From: Palaemon carinicauda
Taxonomy: Eukaryota > Arthropoda > Malacostraca > Decapoda > Palaemonidae
Direction: 5' to 3'
Assembly: GCF_036898095.1 (NCBI RefSeq)
Contig: NC_090739.1
Coordinates: forward strand, 57,908,074-57,972,073
Length of the DNA: 64,000 nucleotides
A model generated the notes under the pieces. It was not told the DNA's origin. It worked only from the letters and a program-made list of their open reading frames with translations, and ran no database searches. The position numbers and the translations under genes are program-made. Shown piece by piece: positions 14,636 to 24,889 of this stretch. Each line of letters starts with the position of its first letter. Within the stretch, counting starts at the first letter, position 1.

Positions 14636-15745
14636 GTGAGACACTGGTTGGCAGGTAGCCTGCCACCCGCAAACGAAATGGCGTCCATCAATCCAGTGTA
14701 TGGTAACTCGTATGGCTCTATTCTTGTTTATATAGGTACTCTAGTTACCCCTTGTGTGGATTTTCGAGGGGAGACGGAAAAAATGTCAATAAGATGTGGC
14801 TGTGACAGGTGCTACCACGAGAGAAATGAATTAGTTATTTGTGGAGACCAATTTTCGGATGGATGACGCATTAAATCCTGACGCTTTGGTATTTCGTGAG
14901 TTATTACAATCATATCGACTTGTGAATAATGTCGGCTGTACAACTACTTCAACTGGGCATACGTTGGACCTAGTTTTGAGTGATGGAATGAATAGTATTG
15001 TATCTGATCTAAATGATGAAGAGAAATGTACTATCTCCCCAGGGCACAAACTTATTACGTTTAGTCTACCTCTACAGAAACATGCAATAGTAATGAAAAT
15101 AAACTTTGGACATAAATGAAAATTTTCTCCCTCCGTATTTATTGAAGAAGTTACAAAGAAAATAAATGATGCTATCAACATTCCCTGTGAAAGGCTGTGA
15201 TCATGATAACCAACGTCTGTTGGGAGCTATAATAAAGTGAGCAAAAGTGAATATGATACCATGTGCCCACCGATGGAAAAGATTGCCTACAACTGTTAAA
15301 AACCAATATCATTGGTTTGATGGAGAGACTTTAGTGAAAAAGAGGGAAAAAAGACGTAAAGTGGAATAGGTTAAAAACTGAAAGTAAATGGGTGGAATAC
15401 AAAACTGCTACGTGTCAATATAATTACCTACTAAGAAGGAAAATAAGTGAATACTACAAGAGAAAGATCCTGTGTGTAAGATTGCCTTACCATTGTGTAA
15501 GACACGGGCTCTTGAGAAAGATCCGCGAAGCTGCAACAGACATAAATAAGTTATATCGTCTCGTAAATGGTATAATGGGAAATGTAAACGAAAAGAAGCT
15601 ACCTGATGGATAGCCTACAGTGACCAGGAACTAGCAATTAATTTTCTAATATTCTTTAAAAACAAAATTGAAAATATAACCAGGTCATTTGTAAATATTC
15701 AACATCAGAATAACGATACTTCGAAAAATTATACAATCACTTGTT
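14636..15745 (+). pseudogene. non-LTR retrotransposon fragment (endonuclease to RT N-terminus)
   Basis: The first frame (14636-14866) ends in Leu-Val-Ile-Cys-Gly-Asp, the endonuclease GD-x-N motif. The next frame (14841-15119) continues with Asn-Phe-Arg-Met-Asp-Asp, so about two bases are missing at about 14848. The second frame holds His-Thr-Leu-Asp-Leu-Val-Leu and ends in an in-frame TGA at 15117-15119. A linker region follows at 15130-15660, with Lys-Trp-Val-Glu-Tyr-Lys-Thr-Ala and then Arg-Leu-Val-Asn-Gly-Ile-Met-Gly, typical of the segment before a LINE RT. RT itself is absent. This LINE differs from the one at 7540-10230. Confidence 0.75.
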
Positions 15746-16199
15746 TCACTTGATATTAATTTATGAAAATATTTAATTTTGACAATAAATGAATAAATGA
15801 CACTCTAGCACTTATAGAAAATAAATCAGAATTACAATTTTATATACTTAACTGTTACTCTTATGTCCTTAAGCTCACACAATGTTACCGAACGGTTAAG
15901 CAAAGTAAATACACTTCACTGTTTAGCCTAATTACACAGGGCTAGTTACAAAAAACCAATTAATTTTATAATATACCTGTACACACATATACACGGCACT
16001 TTTTATAATTTAAACCACAAAAACTCCAATGTTTGAACAAACACTATTCACATTTAAGAGAAAACACGATGCACGTAGTGGCTGGATAGAGGCTGGCGGA
16101 AGTGCAAATCTTATATGTAATGTAAGGCCAGATCTCTCTGTCTCTTATGCATTGCTAGGTCCTTATATATTAACTTAATTCACTCTAGAAACTTCTAGT
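15746..16199. other. unannotated DNA
   Basis: No ORF, RNA gene or repeat match seen. It separates the LINE fragment from the (AAT)n-tailed repeat. Confidence 0.45.
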
Positions 16200-16845
16200 A
16201 AATCATTCTCATAGAGAGTTATGGGGGTTATTTGACTAGCCAGACTGTACTTCATTGGATCCTTCTCTCTGGTTATGGTTCACTTTCCCTTTGCCTACAC
16301 ATACACTGAATAGTCTGGTCTATTTATTACAGAATCTCCTCTGTCCTCATACACATGACAACACTGAGATTACCAAACAATTCTTCTTCACCTAAGGGGT
16401 TAACTACTGCAATGTAATTGTTCAGTGGCTACTTTCCTATTGGTAAGGGTAGAAGAGACTCTTTAGCTATGGTAAGCAGCTCTTCTAAGAGAAGGACACT
16501 CCAAAATTAAACCTTTGTTCTCTAGTCTTGGGTAGTGCTATACCATGGTCTTCCTCTGTACCATGGTCTTCCACTGTCTTGGGTGAGAGTTCTCTTGCTT
16601 GAGAGTACACTCAGGCACACTATTCTATCTAATTTCTCTTCTTGTTTTGTTAAAGTTTTTATAGTTTATATCAGAAATATTAATTTTATTGGTGTTACTG
16701 TTCTTAAAATATTTTATTTTTTATGTTTCCTTTCCTCACTGGGCTATTTTCCCTGTTGGAACCCCTGGGCTTATAGCATCTTGTTATCCAACTAGGGTTG
16801 TAATAATAATAATGATAATAATAATAATAATAATAATAATAGTGT
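16200..16845 (+). repeat. (AAT)n-tailed interspersed repeat, longer copy
   Basis: The 3' half (16557-16805) matches 637-873, and both copies end in (AAT)n. This copy extends further 5', through 'gtagaagagactctttagct' and 'cagctcttctaagagaagga'; its 5' end is not defined by the window and is set approximately. I recognise it as an abundant decapod family. No protein is encoded; the frame 16535-16795 is incidental. Confidence 0.62.
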
Positions 16846-17326
16846 GAGGCATGGCTCTAGCGGCGTAAGGATGCCAACTTAAAATTTTGAAGGAGTGCTA
16901 TCGTTGCTTGCCAGACAACTCTCTCTGCTAACTCCGCCCACCTCCTCTCATAGCATTAGAAAAAAAAAAGAATTAAATTTTAGTCCAGAATCTTCCTCTA
17001 TCTTCCAACCACGTGGAAATATGATGCAATCACTAGCATGTGTATCATAAAGCATACCTTTTAACAAGATTGAATAAGACTTCCTAACAAAACTACATGA
17101 AATGAAAATTAATTCTTTAAAATAACGTAAATTCACGCATACGGAAATGAATGAAAATATAACTAAATGACTGACAAACTGACAAACATTACTTAATCCT
17201 ACATGAGTGGAACTCACCTTACGAGCTGACTATACATCTCTTAGATACACAAATTAAATATGTGAAAAAAATTATCTACTCTTATGTAGACCAACGTAAA
17301 AATCACAAGGAAACGTGATGCTTAGA
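16846..17326. other. unannotated DNA
   Basis: No gene seen. The minus-strand frame 16948-17217 has no recognisable domain. Confidence 0.45.
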
Positions 17327-17783
<457 letters not shown>

Positions 17784-17789
<6 letters not shown>

Positions 17790-18048
17790 AATTCATGTAT
17801 GTAGATGTCTTGTACGACAAGGTAAATGAACTCAATATTCATGAGTATTCCCCAAAAACCGATGTCTTGGCATATTATTACAATGATTGCATTTTGTAAC
17901 AAAGGGAGTTTAGTTGCCAGTGAGCACTCGAGTTGACAAGTCCCTCACCTGAAAGGGCAGTTGTGTATAGTGTACTTACGAATGAACCTTTTGTAATAAA
18001 TGAAGAAAACCCATATGCCAACGTCTCATTATCCTTCTGCACGGGTCA
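17784..18048 (+). repeat. 5' LTR
   Basis: 265 bases, TG...CA ended, with AATAAA at 17995-18000. Near-identical to 24085-24349. Confidence 0.96.
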
Positions 18049-18133
18049 TATTGGTGTCGGGTGTAAAAAATACGTTGGTTTGTGTATGCTGTGAGTGAAG
18101 TTGTTCTTTGACCCGGTGAAATAAAAGTTCAAG

Positions 18134-19399
18134 ATGCCGAGATACACAGGGACTATCATAGCAGACACTTCTGCTGCAGGAGATGAGAATGAAGGAGCAG
18201 TAAGATATAGCGTTTCCGATGAAGAATATAGACAGGAAATTAGAACGCAACCATTGGAAAATAAGTTAGAACAGTTGGAAGAGTTAATTAACAGATTGGT
18301 GGTGGAACAAGAACAAGCGCGGCGTGCAACCACAGCATATCCGACGTACATAAACAAAGTTCAAACGCATACAAGTGAAAATACACATGCACAGCCGAGT
18401 GATCATACGTAAATCGTAGTTTGAAAGTTGCCAAAAATCCAGGCAAGTGTTAGGCCTTTCGATGATCAACGGCCTAAAGAAGGGTTTCAATTAATTGAAG
18501 TGTTTTTGAGAGACTTTGAAGTAGCCACATATGGGTGGTCGGAAAGAGAAAAATATATTCAAATAATTAGATTGCTAAAATATGCTCTGGCAATAGAGGT
18601 AATGTGTTGGCCACAAGAAAGTTTAAGAAGCTATACTGAAATAAAACAACGTTTAATTGAGAAGTATGCCTTGCCTGATGTGAGAAAGGGAGACCTAAAA
18701 GAAAATTACAAACTCAAAATACGGGAAGGTGAATCCGTTCTTAGTTTTGCAACTCGCATTTTTCGGGATTGCGATTCGTTTGCTATCCGGAGTGCCAATC
18801 TCCCAGAAGGAGATAAAAAGGCAATTGCTCGTAAACATATTCGCAGATTAGTAAACCCGTATTTATGTGGTTATTTATTCGATAACTATCGCTCGTTAAC
18901 AGACATATTGAGTGCAATACAAAACATTTTAGACAGTTTGCCTGAAGAAAAAAGGACTGGGAATAACGGGGCCGATTCCAAGAAGTTGGCAGCCATGACA
19001 GGAAGTCAACCCCCGAAGAGTGGTAAGAGGGAATGCAGTCAGAAGATTAGCAGAGTCTTCAGATGTTGGCACTGTGGGGGAGAGGGGCACCAACGAGTCG
19101 AGTGCCCCACCCAAAAATCCCCCCGCTGTTAAACTTGTCAGGCCCACGGTCATTTATCTCGAGAGTGCAAAACAAAAAACGCCCAGGGCGGGCGGGCTAG
19201 GGCACGCGCACACCTCCCCCCGCCCAACATCCGAGGAAAAGGGAACAGAGGAAGGGGGAGACGAGGAAGTTCGATGGACCCCCCCACCCCCCGCATGATA
19301 TCAAAAGCCGTAGCCGAGGAAGCAGTGACGACAAACGTGACAGAGTGGGCACTGGGACCTCCATCGGTACCCCCGACCTCACTCCCGCAGCACTAGGGA
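18134..19399 (+). pseudogene. gag: gag of Ty3/gypsy element
   Basis: ATG at 18134 opens a frame interrupted by TAA (18410-18412) and TGA a few codons later. It then resumes to TAA at 19130-19132 and TAG near 19397. The 18428-19132 part has a retrotransposon gag (capsid) segment (residues with Phe-Leu-Arg-Asp-Phe-Glu and Lys-Tyr-Ala-Leu-Pro). A first CCHC zinc knuckle (Cys-Trp-His-Cys-x4-His-x4-Cys) lies at about 19063-19105. A second CCHC knuckle follows, with the 19130-19132 stop inside it between its first and second cysteines. The tail is Arg/Gly-rich. Gag packages the element RNA in virus-like particles. Pol follows in the -1 frame from about 19345, so a -1 shift is plausible. Confidence 0.88.
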
Positions 19400-20398
19400 G
19401 AGGACCAGAGGGCAGCGGTTTGGCGGCTGAGGTCATTGGCCCGTGCCCCATATCTCGTAATGGCCGTCTGGGAATGTTAGCAGTTAGGATCGACCTGCAA
19501 GATAAATCCATCCGAGCGCTGATTGACACGGGAGCCAGTGTTTCATTGATTGAAAAAAATTCTCCTGAAATCCACTACAGCCAGCGGCATCCATTGGTCT
19601 TGACACGCCAGGAGGAAATAAACTACACATAAACCATATATCAATCGTCCAGTTTAAGGTGGGGCCTGTGAAGTTCACACATGATTTTTTTGTCTTGCCC
19701 ACCTTGGGAATTCCAGGAATCCAGGCTATCCTAGGAATATACTTTATATCTGATGATCAAATTTGCATTTTGGGGGGAAAAAATACAATAACAGTAAAAG
19801 CAGGAGAGTAAATTTTGCCGATAGAAAGTCAGGAGACAGTAAGTGCGCATATTAGCTCGGAGAGACATTTAAGTAAGGTAACAGCTGTACCTAAGAGAGG
19901 AGAAGTGTTGTCCCCCCAGACCCTTACAAACATATCTGTGACAACGTGTCGGCCTCTTGCGGAAGGAACCAAGGTAGTTGTTAAACCCCATGACAATTGG
20001 GCCCATATGACATTAGAGGGCTTGACAGAAATTAAAGATAACAGAGCTGATATAACGATAGTTAATTTGTCAAATAAAAGAGTTGTTTTAGGAAGTGATT
20101 CTGTGTGTGAATTAGAGTTATGTGAAATTGCTTATAATGGGATGATGGGAGCCACAACTCCAGCCTGCACAGACGAACCCACTCAGAATTTGATTATGCC
20201 AGCGCGAAAATTATGTCCATCAGAATATCAGCATGTAGTTAGTGGCATTGTCAATAATTATTCCGATGTAATTGCTATTGGAGATGAGCCACCCGGGAGG
20301 ATTGGTCGATTTCCCTTTAGCATTGAAACTGGGCAGGCGGAGCCAATGAGGTCAAGGCCTTATAAGGTACCCATTCATTTCAGGGAGAGATATAAAGG
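19345..20398 (+). pseudogene. protease and pol N-terminal region
   Basis: The aspartic protease active site Asp-Thr-Gly-Ala-Ser lies in the frame 19345-19632 (about 19525-19539), preceded by Leu-Ala-Val-Arg-Ile. A frameshift near 19595 moves the reading to the next frame, where Leu-Gly-Ile-Pro-Gly-Ile and Ile-Leu-Gly follow, then a TAA at about 19809. The linker 19815-20398 leads into the RT with Ile-Gly-Arg-Phe-Pro-Phe-Ser-Ile and Arg-Pro-Tyr-Lys-Val-Pro. A one-base deletion near 20398 separates it from the RT frame. Confidence 0.82.
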
Positions 20399-21750
20399 GA
20401 AATTAATAAAGTAAAGGAACAAGGGATAATTGAGGAGAGCGAATCCCCCTGGGCTTCTCCAATTGTAGATGTTAGGAAAAAGGATGGCTCGGTAAGATTG
20501 TGTGTTGATTATAGGAAATTGAATGCAGTCACTAAGGATAATGCATTTCCATTGCCCTCGATCAAAGAATTACTTGTGAAAGTACGGTATAGTAAATGTT
20601 TTACAACTGTTGATTTAAAATCTGGATACTATCAAATACCCATTCAGGAAGACAGTAAATGTAAAACGCCATTAATAGCTAACGATCAATTATTTCAGTT
20701 TAATTTTCTTCCTTTCGGTGTTAAAAATGCTCCAAGTCATTTTTCTAGAGTAATTATGGCGGTTTTGTCGCCCTTAACTGGCCATAATGTTCTTGTTTAT
20801 TTAGATGACATCATAATTACAGGGAAAACGGCTGAAGAACATAATAATATTCGTAAAGTTTTAGAAGCATTGCGACCTAATAGTATGAAAATAAATTTGT
20901 CAAAGTGCAAATTTTTCTGTAAACAGGTCGAATTTTTAGGTCACATAATAACCCCAGAAGGTATCCAACCCTGCCCCAGTAAAGTAGCGGCTATTAGAGA
21001 TTTCCCCAGGCCACGTAACTCTAAGGAAGTAGTTGGGTTCCTTGGGCTCGCTGGGTATTACCGTAAATTCATAAGAGGTTTTGGAAAGATAGCAAGACCC
21101 TTAAATGCTTTAAAGGAACAAAAAGTAATAAATTGGGGAGGAGAAGAAGAAAGGGCCTTTAACCATTTGAAAGGTGCCTTAACTAGCAATGAATTAATCG
21201 CATATCCTAGATTTGATCGCCCGTTTTTAGTGACAACAGATGCAAGTAGCATAGCTATTGGTGGCATAGTTTCTCAATGAGATGATATAGGCAGAGAGAG
21301 ACCCATTTGTTTTGCTTCCCGGGTGTTAAAAGGGGCAGAAAAGTATTATAGTACATTCGATCGAGAGGCTTTGGCTATTCTTTGGGTTCTAGAGAGGCAT
21401 CGGTTCTTTTTATTAGGACAGTCGATTGAGTTGCAAAGTGATCATCGCCCCTTACGTGATTTGTATTATAAAAATGATTTGACCTCTCGTCAAGCAAGAT
21501 GGATTGAGAGATTTTTAGAGTTTGATATAAAGGGTTTTCCCCACATAGAAGGTAAAGCTAACAAGGTAGCTGATGCTCTCTCTAGAGGTGCAGTAATAGG
21601 AGTAACAACTAGGGCACAAAAGAGGAACGAAGAACATAACCAAAATAGTGAAGACCCCCATCATAATAGAGGAAATAGAGAATGGGATGAGAATTCTCAC
21701 GATGCACATGCAGTAGACGGAAAGAGAGAGAGAGAGAGAGAGTCGACTCA

Positions 21751-21784
<34 letters not shown>

Positions 21785-21793
21785 GAGCGATGA
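20399..21793 (+). pseudogene. pol: reverse transcriptase and RNase H
   Basis: RT blocks are in order: Asp-Tyr-Arg-Lys-Leu-Asn (about 20507), the catalytic Thr-Val-Asp-Leu-Lys-Ser-Gly-Tyr (about 20609), Leu-Pro-Phe-Gly-Val, the catalytic Tyr-Leu-Asp-Asp (about 20799-20810) and Phe-Leu-Gly-His. RNase H follows: Thr-Asp-Ala-Ser (about 21236), then Asp-Arg-Glu-Ala-Leu-Ala, then Ser-Asp-His-Arg-Pro-Leu, ending at Ala-Asp-Ala-Leu-Ser-Arg. One in-frame TGA at 21278-21280 interrupts otherwise continuous sequence. The frame ends in a (GA)n run (about 21723-21782) encoding Glu-Arg repeats, which shifts it out of register. Confidence 0.93.
21723..21782. repeat. (GA)n microsatellite inside pol
   Basis: Two (GA)n blocks separated by 'gtcgactcaggt' lie between the RNase H and integrase coding regions. 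They encode Glu-Arg repeats. The following integrase frame is displaced, consistent with length change in the repeat. Confidence 0.9.
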
Positions 21794-23140
21794 AGATGAA
21801 TATATCTAGGTGACCAAGGACATGACCAGGGGTGTCCAGAATGAATGCCCTGATGATGCAGGTTTGATTGACTTGGGAGGTTGGGACATAAAAGAAGTTC
21901 GAGAGGGACAGAAAAAAGAGAAATGGATGGAAAGAGTGCGAGCAGTGATTAAAGGAGAATTGGAGAGTTATCCGTCATTTCTGAATGTGCCTCGTGAGAA
22001 ATTTTTTATTGAGAATGATGTCTTATATTGTGCTTACGAGAAGAGGGAAGGGGAATTTTGTGCACGGGTAGTCCTTCCTCCCTCTTTAATTAAAAGAGCC
22101 ATCCATATTGTACATGCAAGTCCGTATGCAGGGCATTTAGGGATTGATAGAACATTAAGGAGAGCACGTGAATCCTTCTTTTGGTTAGGAATGAAAAAGT
22201 CTATAGAGAATTATGTAAAAGGTTGTCATGCTTGTACTGTTTCAAAGAACATAAAAACACTGTACAGGAAGCCAGAAAGTGACCTGTGGTTCCCATTAAA
22301 TTTTATAGAGTGCATATGGATGTAGTAGGACCATTTCCTACTGGGTTAACACAACATAAGTATATATGTGTATTTGTGGATGCATTTACTCGGTACACTC
22401 ATACTTACACAATGTTGGATAAATTTGCAAATTCATTAGCCCAGGCGCTGTGCTCTTTCATTACTAGGTTTGGTTGCCTGAAAATTTTGATAAGTGATAA
22501 TGGTCTTGAGTTTATAAATAAGGTGTTGAAATCAGTCACCGACTTGATGAAAATTGAACACCTTTCAGTGACCGCATATAGGCCTTCAGCAAATGGCTTA
22601 GTAGAGTCGCATAATAGGGAAGTGTGAGTTTTGCGTTACTTAGTGGCTGATGACCCCCTTCATTGGCACGCCATGCTTCCTACAGCTGAGCTAGCTTTGA
22701 ACATTGCATATAACACTTCGCTCAGGGGCACGTCTTTTTTTTTAGTGTATGGGCAGGATCCTGTGTTACCATATACGGTACTCATTAATTCGCAACAATT
22801 GCCAAATTATTCAACTGAGCAATACTGTGTATAATTATTAAATCTATTAAGGAAAGTAATGAACACCACTGAAAGGTTTTTGAAAAGAGCTAATGAAAAT
22901 CACAGCTCAAAGTATGATGGTTGGTTCAAAACCACACCGGTAAAAGTATTTGTGGGCGATCGTGTGTATTTGAAACGATTACAACCTAGGAAACACAAAC
23001 TATAGCCAGCGTATTTGGGTCCTTACCGAGTAAAGATGGTTAAGTCTAACACAATTGTGATACAAAGCATTGTTAGCAGTGCAGTGTCTGAACACCATCA
23101 AGCACACATACATGTGATGCCTGAAGAGGTAGTTTTCTAA
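21786..23140 (+). pseudogene. integrase
   Basis: The zinc-binding HHCC domain is intact in 21810-22325: His...Gly-His-Leu-Gly-Ile-Asp-Arg and later Gly-Cys-His-Ala-Cys. A frameshift near 22280 leads into the DDE catalytic core (Met-Asp-Val-Val-Gly-Pro-Phe-Pro, then Ser-Asp-Asn-Gly-Leu-Glu-Phe, then Gly-Leu-Val-Glu-Ser). In-frame stops occur at 21807-21809 (TAG), 22625-22627 (TGA), 22832-22834 (TAA) and about 23002-23004 (TAG). The C-terminal part ends with TAA at 23138-23140 (Ala-Tyr-Leu-Gly-Pro-Tyr-Arg-Val). Integrase inserts the reverse-transcribed DNA copy. Confidence 0.9.
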
Positions 23141-24084
23141 AGTATTCCTCCTTACCCCTGCATACGTGACATCCCTCGAGTTGATGAGTAGAATTTTTTT
23201 TTTCCTTTACTGTTGTTATTATTTGAACAGACCTCATTTCTTATTTTGACGTGTTTAAATAAGCTTGATGATAACAATGTGTGGTAATTTTGCTGAGCGT
23301 GGAAATACGTATAACATTGCTGAGTGAACCTAAAAACAATCAAAGGTTAAATAGGTCAAGTGAGATTCATCAGGCGGATGCTGTATTATTCATGTATTTA
23401 TATGATTCCTGGTTGCTGGGGCCGGGGCGGTTCCCAAATGGCAAGTGGCTGCGGGATTAAAGTTCAGCCTTGAGGATAGGCATTGTTAGAGAATGTGTAA
23501 ATGTGAATACCTTATACTTAATAAGAGAAGGGCGGGAAGATGAATGATTTTCTCGGGGAAAACGGCTAGTGGCCACTGGTTGAAAGTTGCAAGTGCAAGC
23601 GTTGTAGTGATTTAAATAAATGGTGAAACGGTGGTGGTGAGGTGTGTTGCGAAATTGTACTGTAAACCCGGACAAGTAAAATCGAGGGATGAAGGAATAT
23701 CTATTCCTACCCCTGTCCCGCCCAAGAAGCCCGTATTGCCCGCAACCAGAGGGAGGTTATTGATGAGGTTATGTAAACCTAATGTTATGATTTTTTTTTT
23801 ACTTTGGGTATTCTGTGTTTTAGTTGCAGAGGTCTTAAGAAGAAATGAGTGGAATTATTTATATTGTTTTGTGTACATTTTTACATGCAATATTTCTTTT
23901 TTTATCTGTGGAAGATGTGTTATTTTTTTGGGTGATTTCTATATATATATTCTATGTTGCATTTCTGTTAAGTACATACCATGCCTATTTCAGGTTGGAG
24001 TGTCCTCCATATATCATAGACTAGTGAGGGCGAGTGCGCACCTCCTCCTGGAGTGAGGAGCTTTGGTGGGGTGGGGGGGAGTAA
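23141..24084 (+). other. gypsy 3' non-coding region with polypurine tract
   Basis: About 940 bases between the pol stop and the 3' LTR. An open frame at 23631-24056 has a hydrophobic middle (about residues 50-115) but no signal peptide, cleavage site or recognisable family, and I do not call it an envelope gene. The polypurine tract (ggtggggtggggggga-like, about 24065-24082) lies immediately before the 3' LTR. Confidence 0.7.
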
Positions 24085-24346
24085 TGTCCTAATTCGTGTA
24101 TGTAGATGTCTTGTACGACAAGGTAAATGAACTCAATATTCATGAGTATTCCACAAAAACTGATGTCTTGGCATATTATTGCAATGATTGCATTTTGTAA
24201 CGAAGGGAGTTTAAATGCCGGTGAGCACTCGAGTAGACAAGTCCCTCACCTGAGAGGGCAGTTGTGTATAGTGTACTTATGAACGAACCTTTTGTAATAA
24301 ATGAAGAAAACCCATATGCCAACGTCTCATTATCCATCTGCACGGG

Positions 24347-24349
<3 letters not shown>
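24085..24349 (+). repeat. 3' LTR
   Basis: 265 bases, same length and ends as 17784-18048. About 13 substitutions and no indels by eye. Confidence 0.96.
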
Positions 24350-24557
<208 letters not shown>

Positions 24558-24631
24558 ATGCTAATATGTGCTAACACTAAAACATAAGTTAAACATGAAT
24601 TAAACAAATTCACATGAAATTATAAATTTCA

Positions 24632-24889
24632 TACATACATATACCAAAGGCACTTCCCCCAATTTTGGGGGGTAGCCGACATCAACAAATGAAACAAAAC
24701 AAAAAAGGGGACCTCTACTCTCTACGTTCCTCCAGCCTAACCAGGGACTCAACCGAGTTCAGCTGATACTGCTAGGGTGCCACAGCCCAACCTCCCACAT
24801 TATCCACCACAGATGAAGCTTCATAATGCTGACTCCCCTACTGCTGCTACCTCCGCGGTCAACTAAGGCACCGGAGGAAGCAGCAGGGC
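24632..24889 (-). repeat. 3' untranslated end of minus-strand LINE
   Basis: On the minus strand this follows the RT stop and ends with a TATG-rich tail (complement of catacatacatatacc, 24630-24645). Its final block ('ggaagtgcctttggtatatg' on the minus strand) is a LINE 3' end I recognise from decapods. Confidence 0.65.

Larger units (their letters stand above)
17784..24349 (+). mobile_element. Ty3/gypsy LTR retrotransposon, structurally complete
   Basis: Both 265-bp LTRs (17784-18048 and 24085-24349) begin TGTCCTAATTC and end CACGGGTCA. A primer-binding site (TGGTGTCGGGTGT, 18052-18064) follows the 5' LTR, and a polypurine tract (about 24065-24082) precedes the 3' LTR. The order is gag, protease, RT, RNase H, integrase, the standard Ty3/gypsy order. 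Hand comparison of the LTRs finds about 13 differences in 265 bases (about 95% identity), so the insertion is fairly recent. Coding regions carry several frameshifts and stops, so this copy is inactive. Target duplications cannot be sized because both flanks are (AT)n. Confidence 0.95.

Noticed and set aside
23631..24056. Possible envelope gene between pol and the 3' LTR of the 17784 gypsy element
   Set aside because: It has a hydrophobic stretch but no signal peptide, no cleavage motif, no cysteine pattern and no family match, and similar frames arise by chance in AT-rich DNA.
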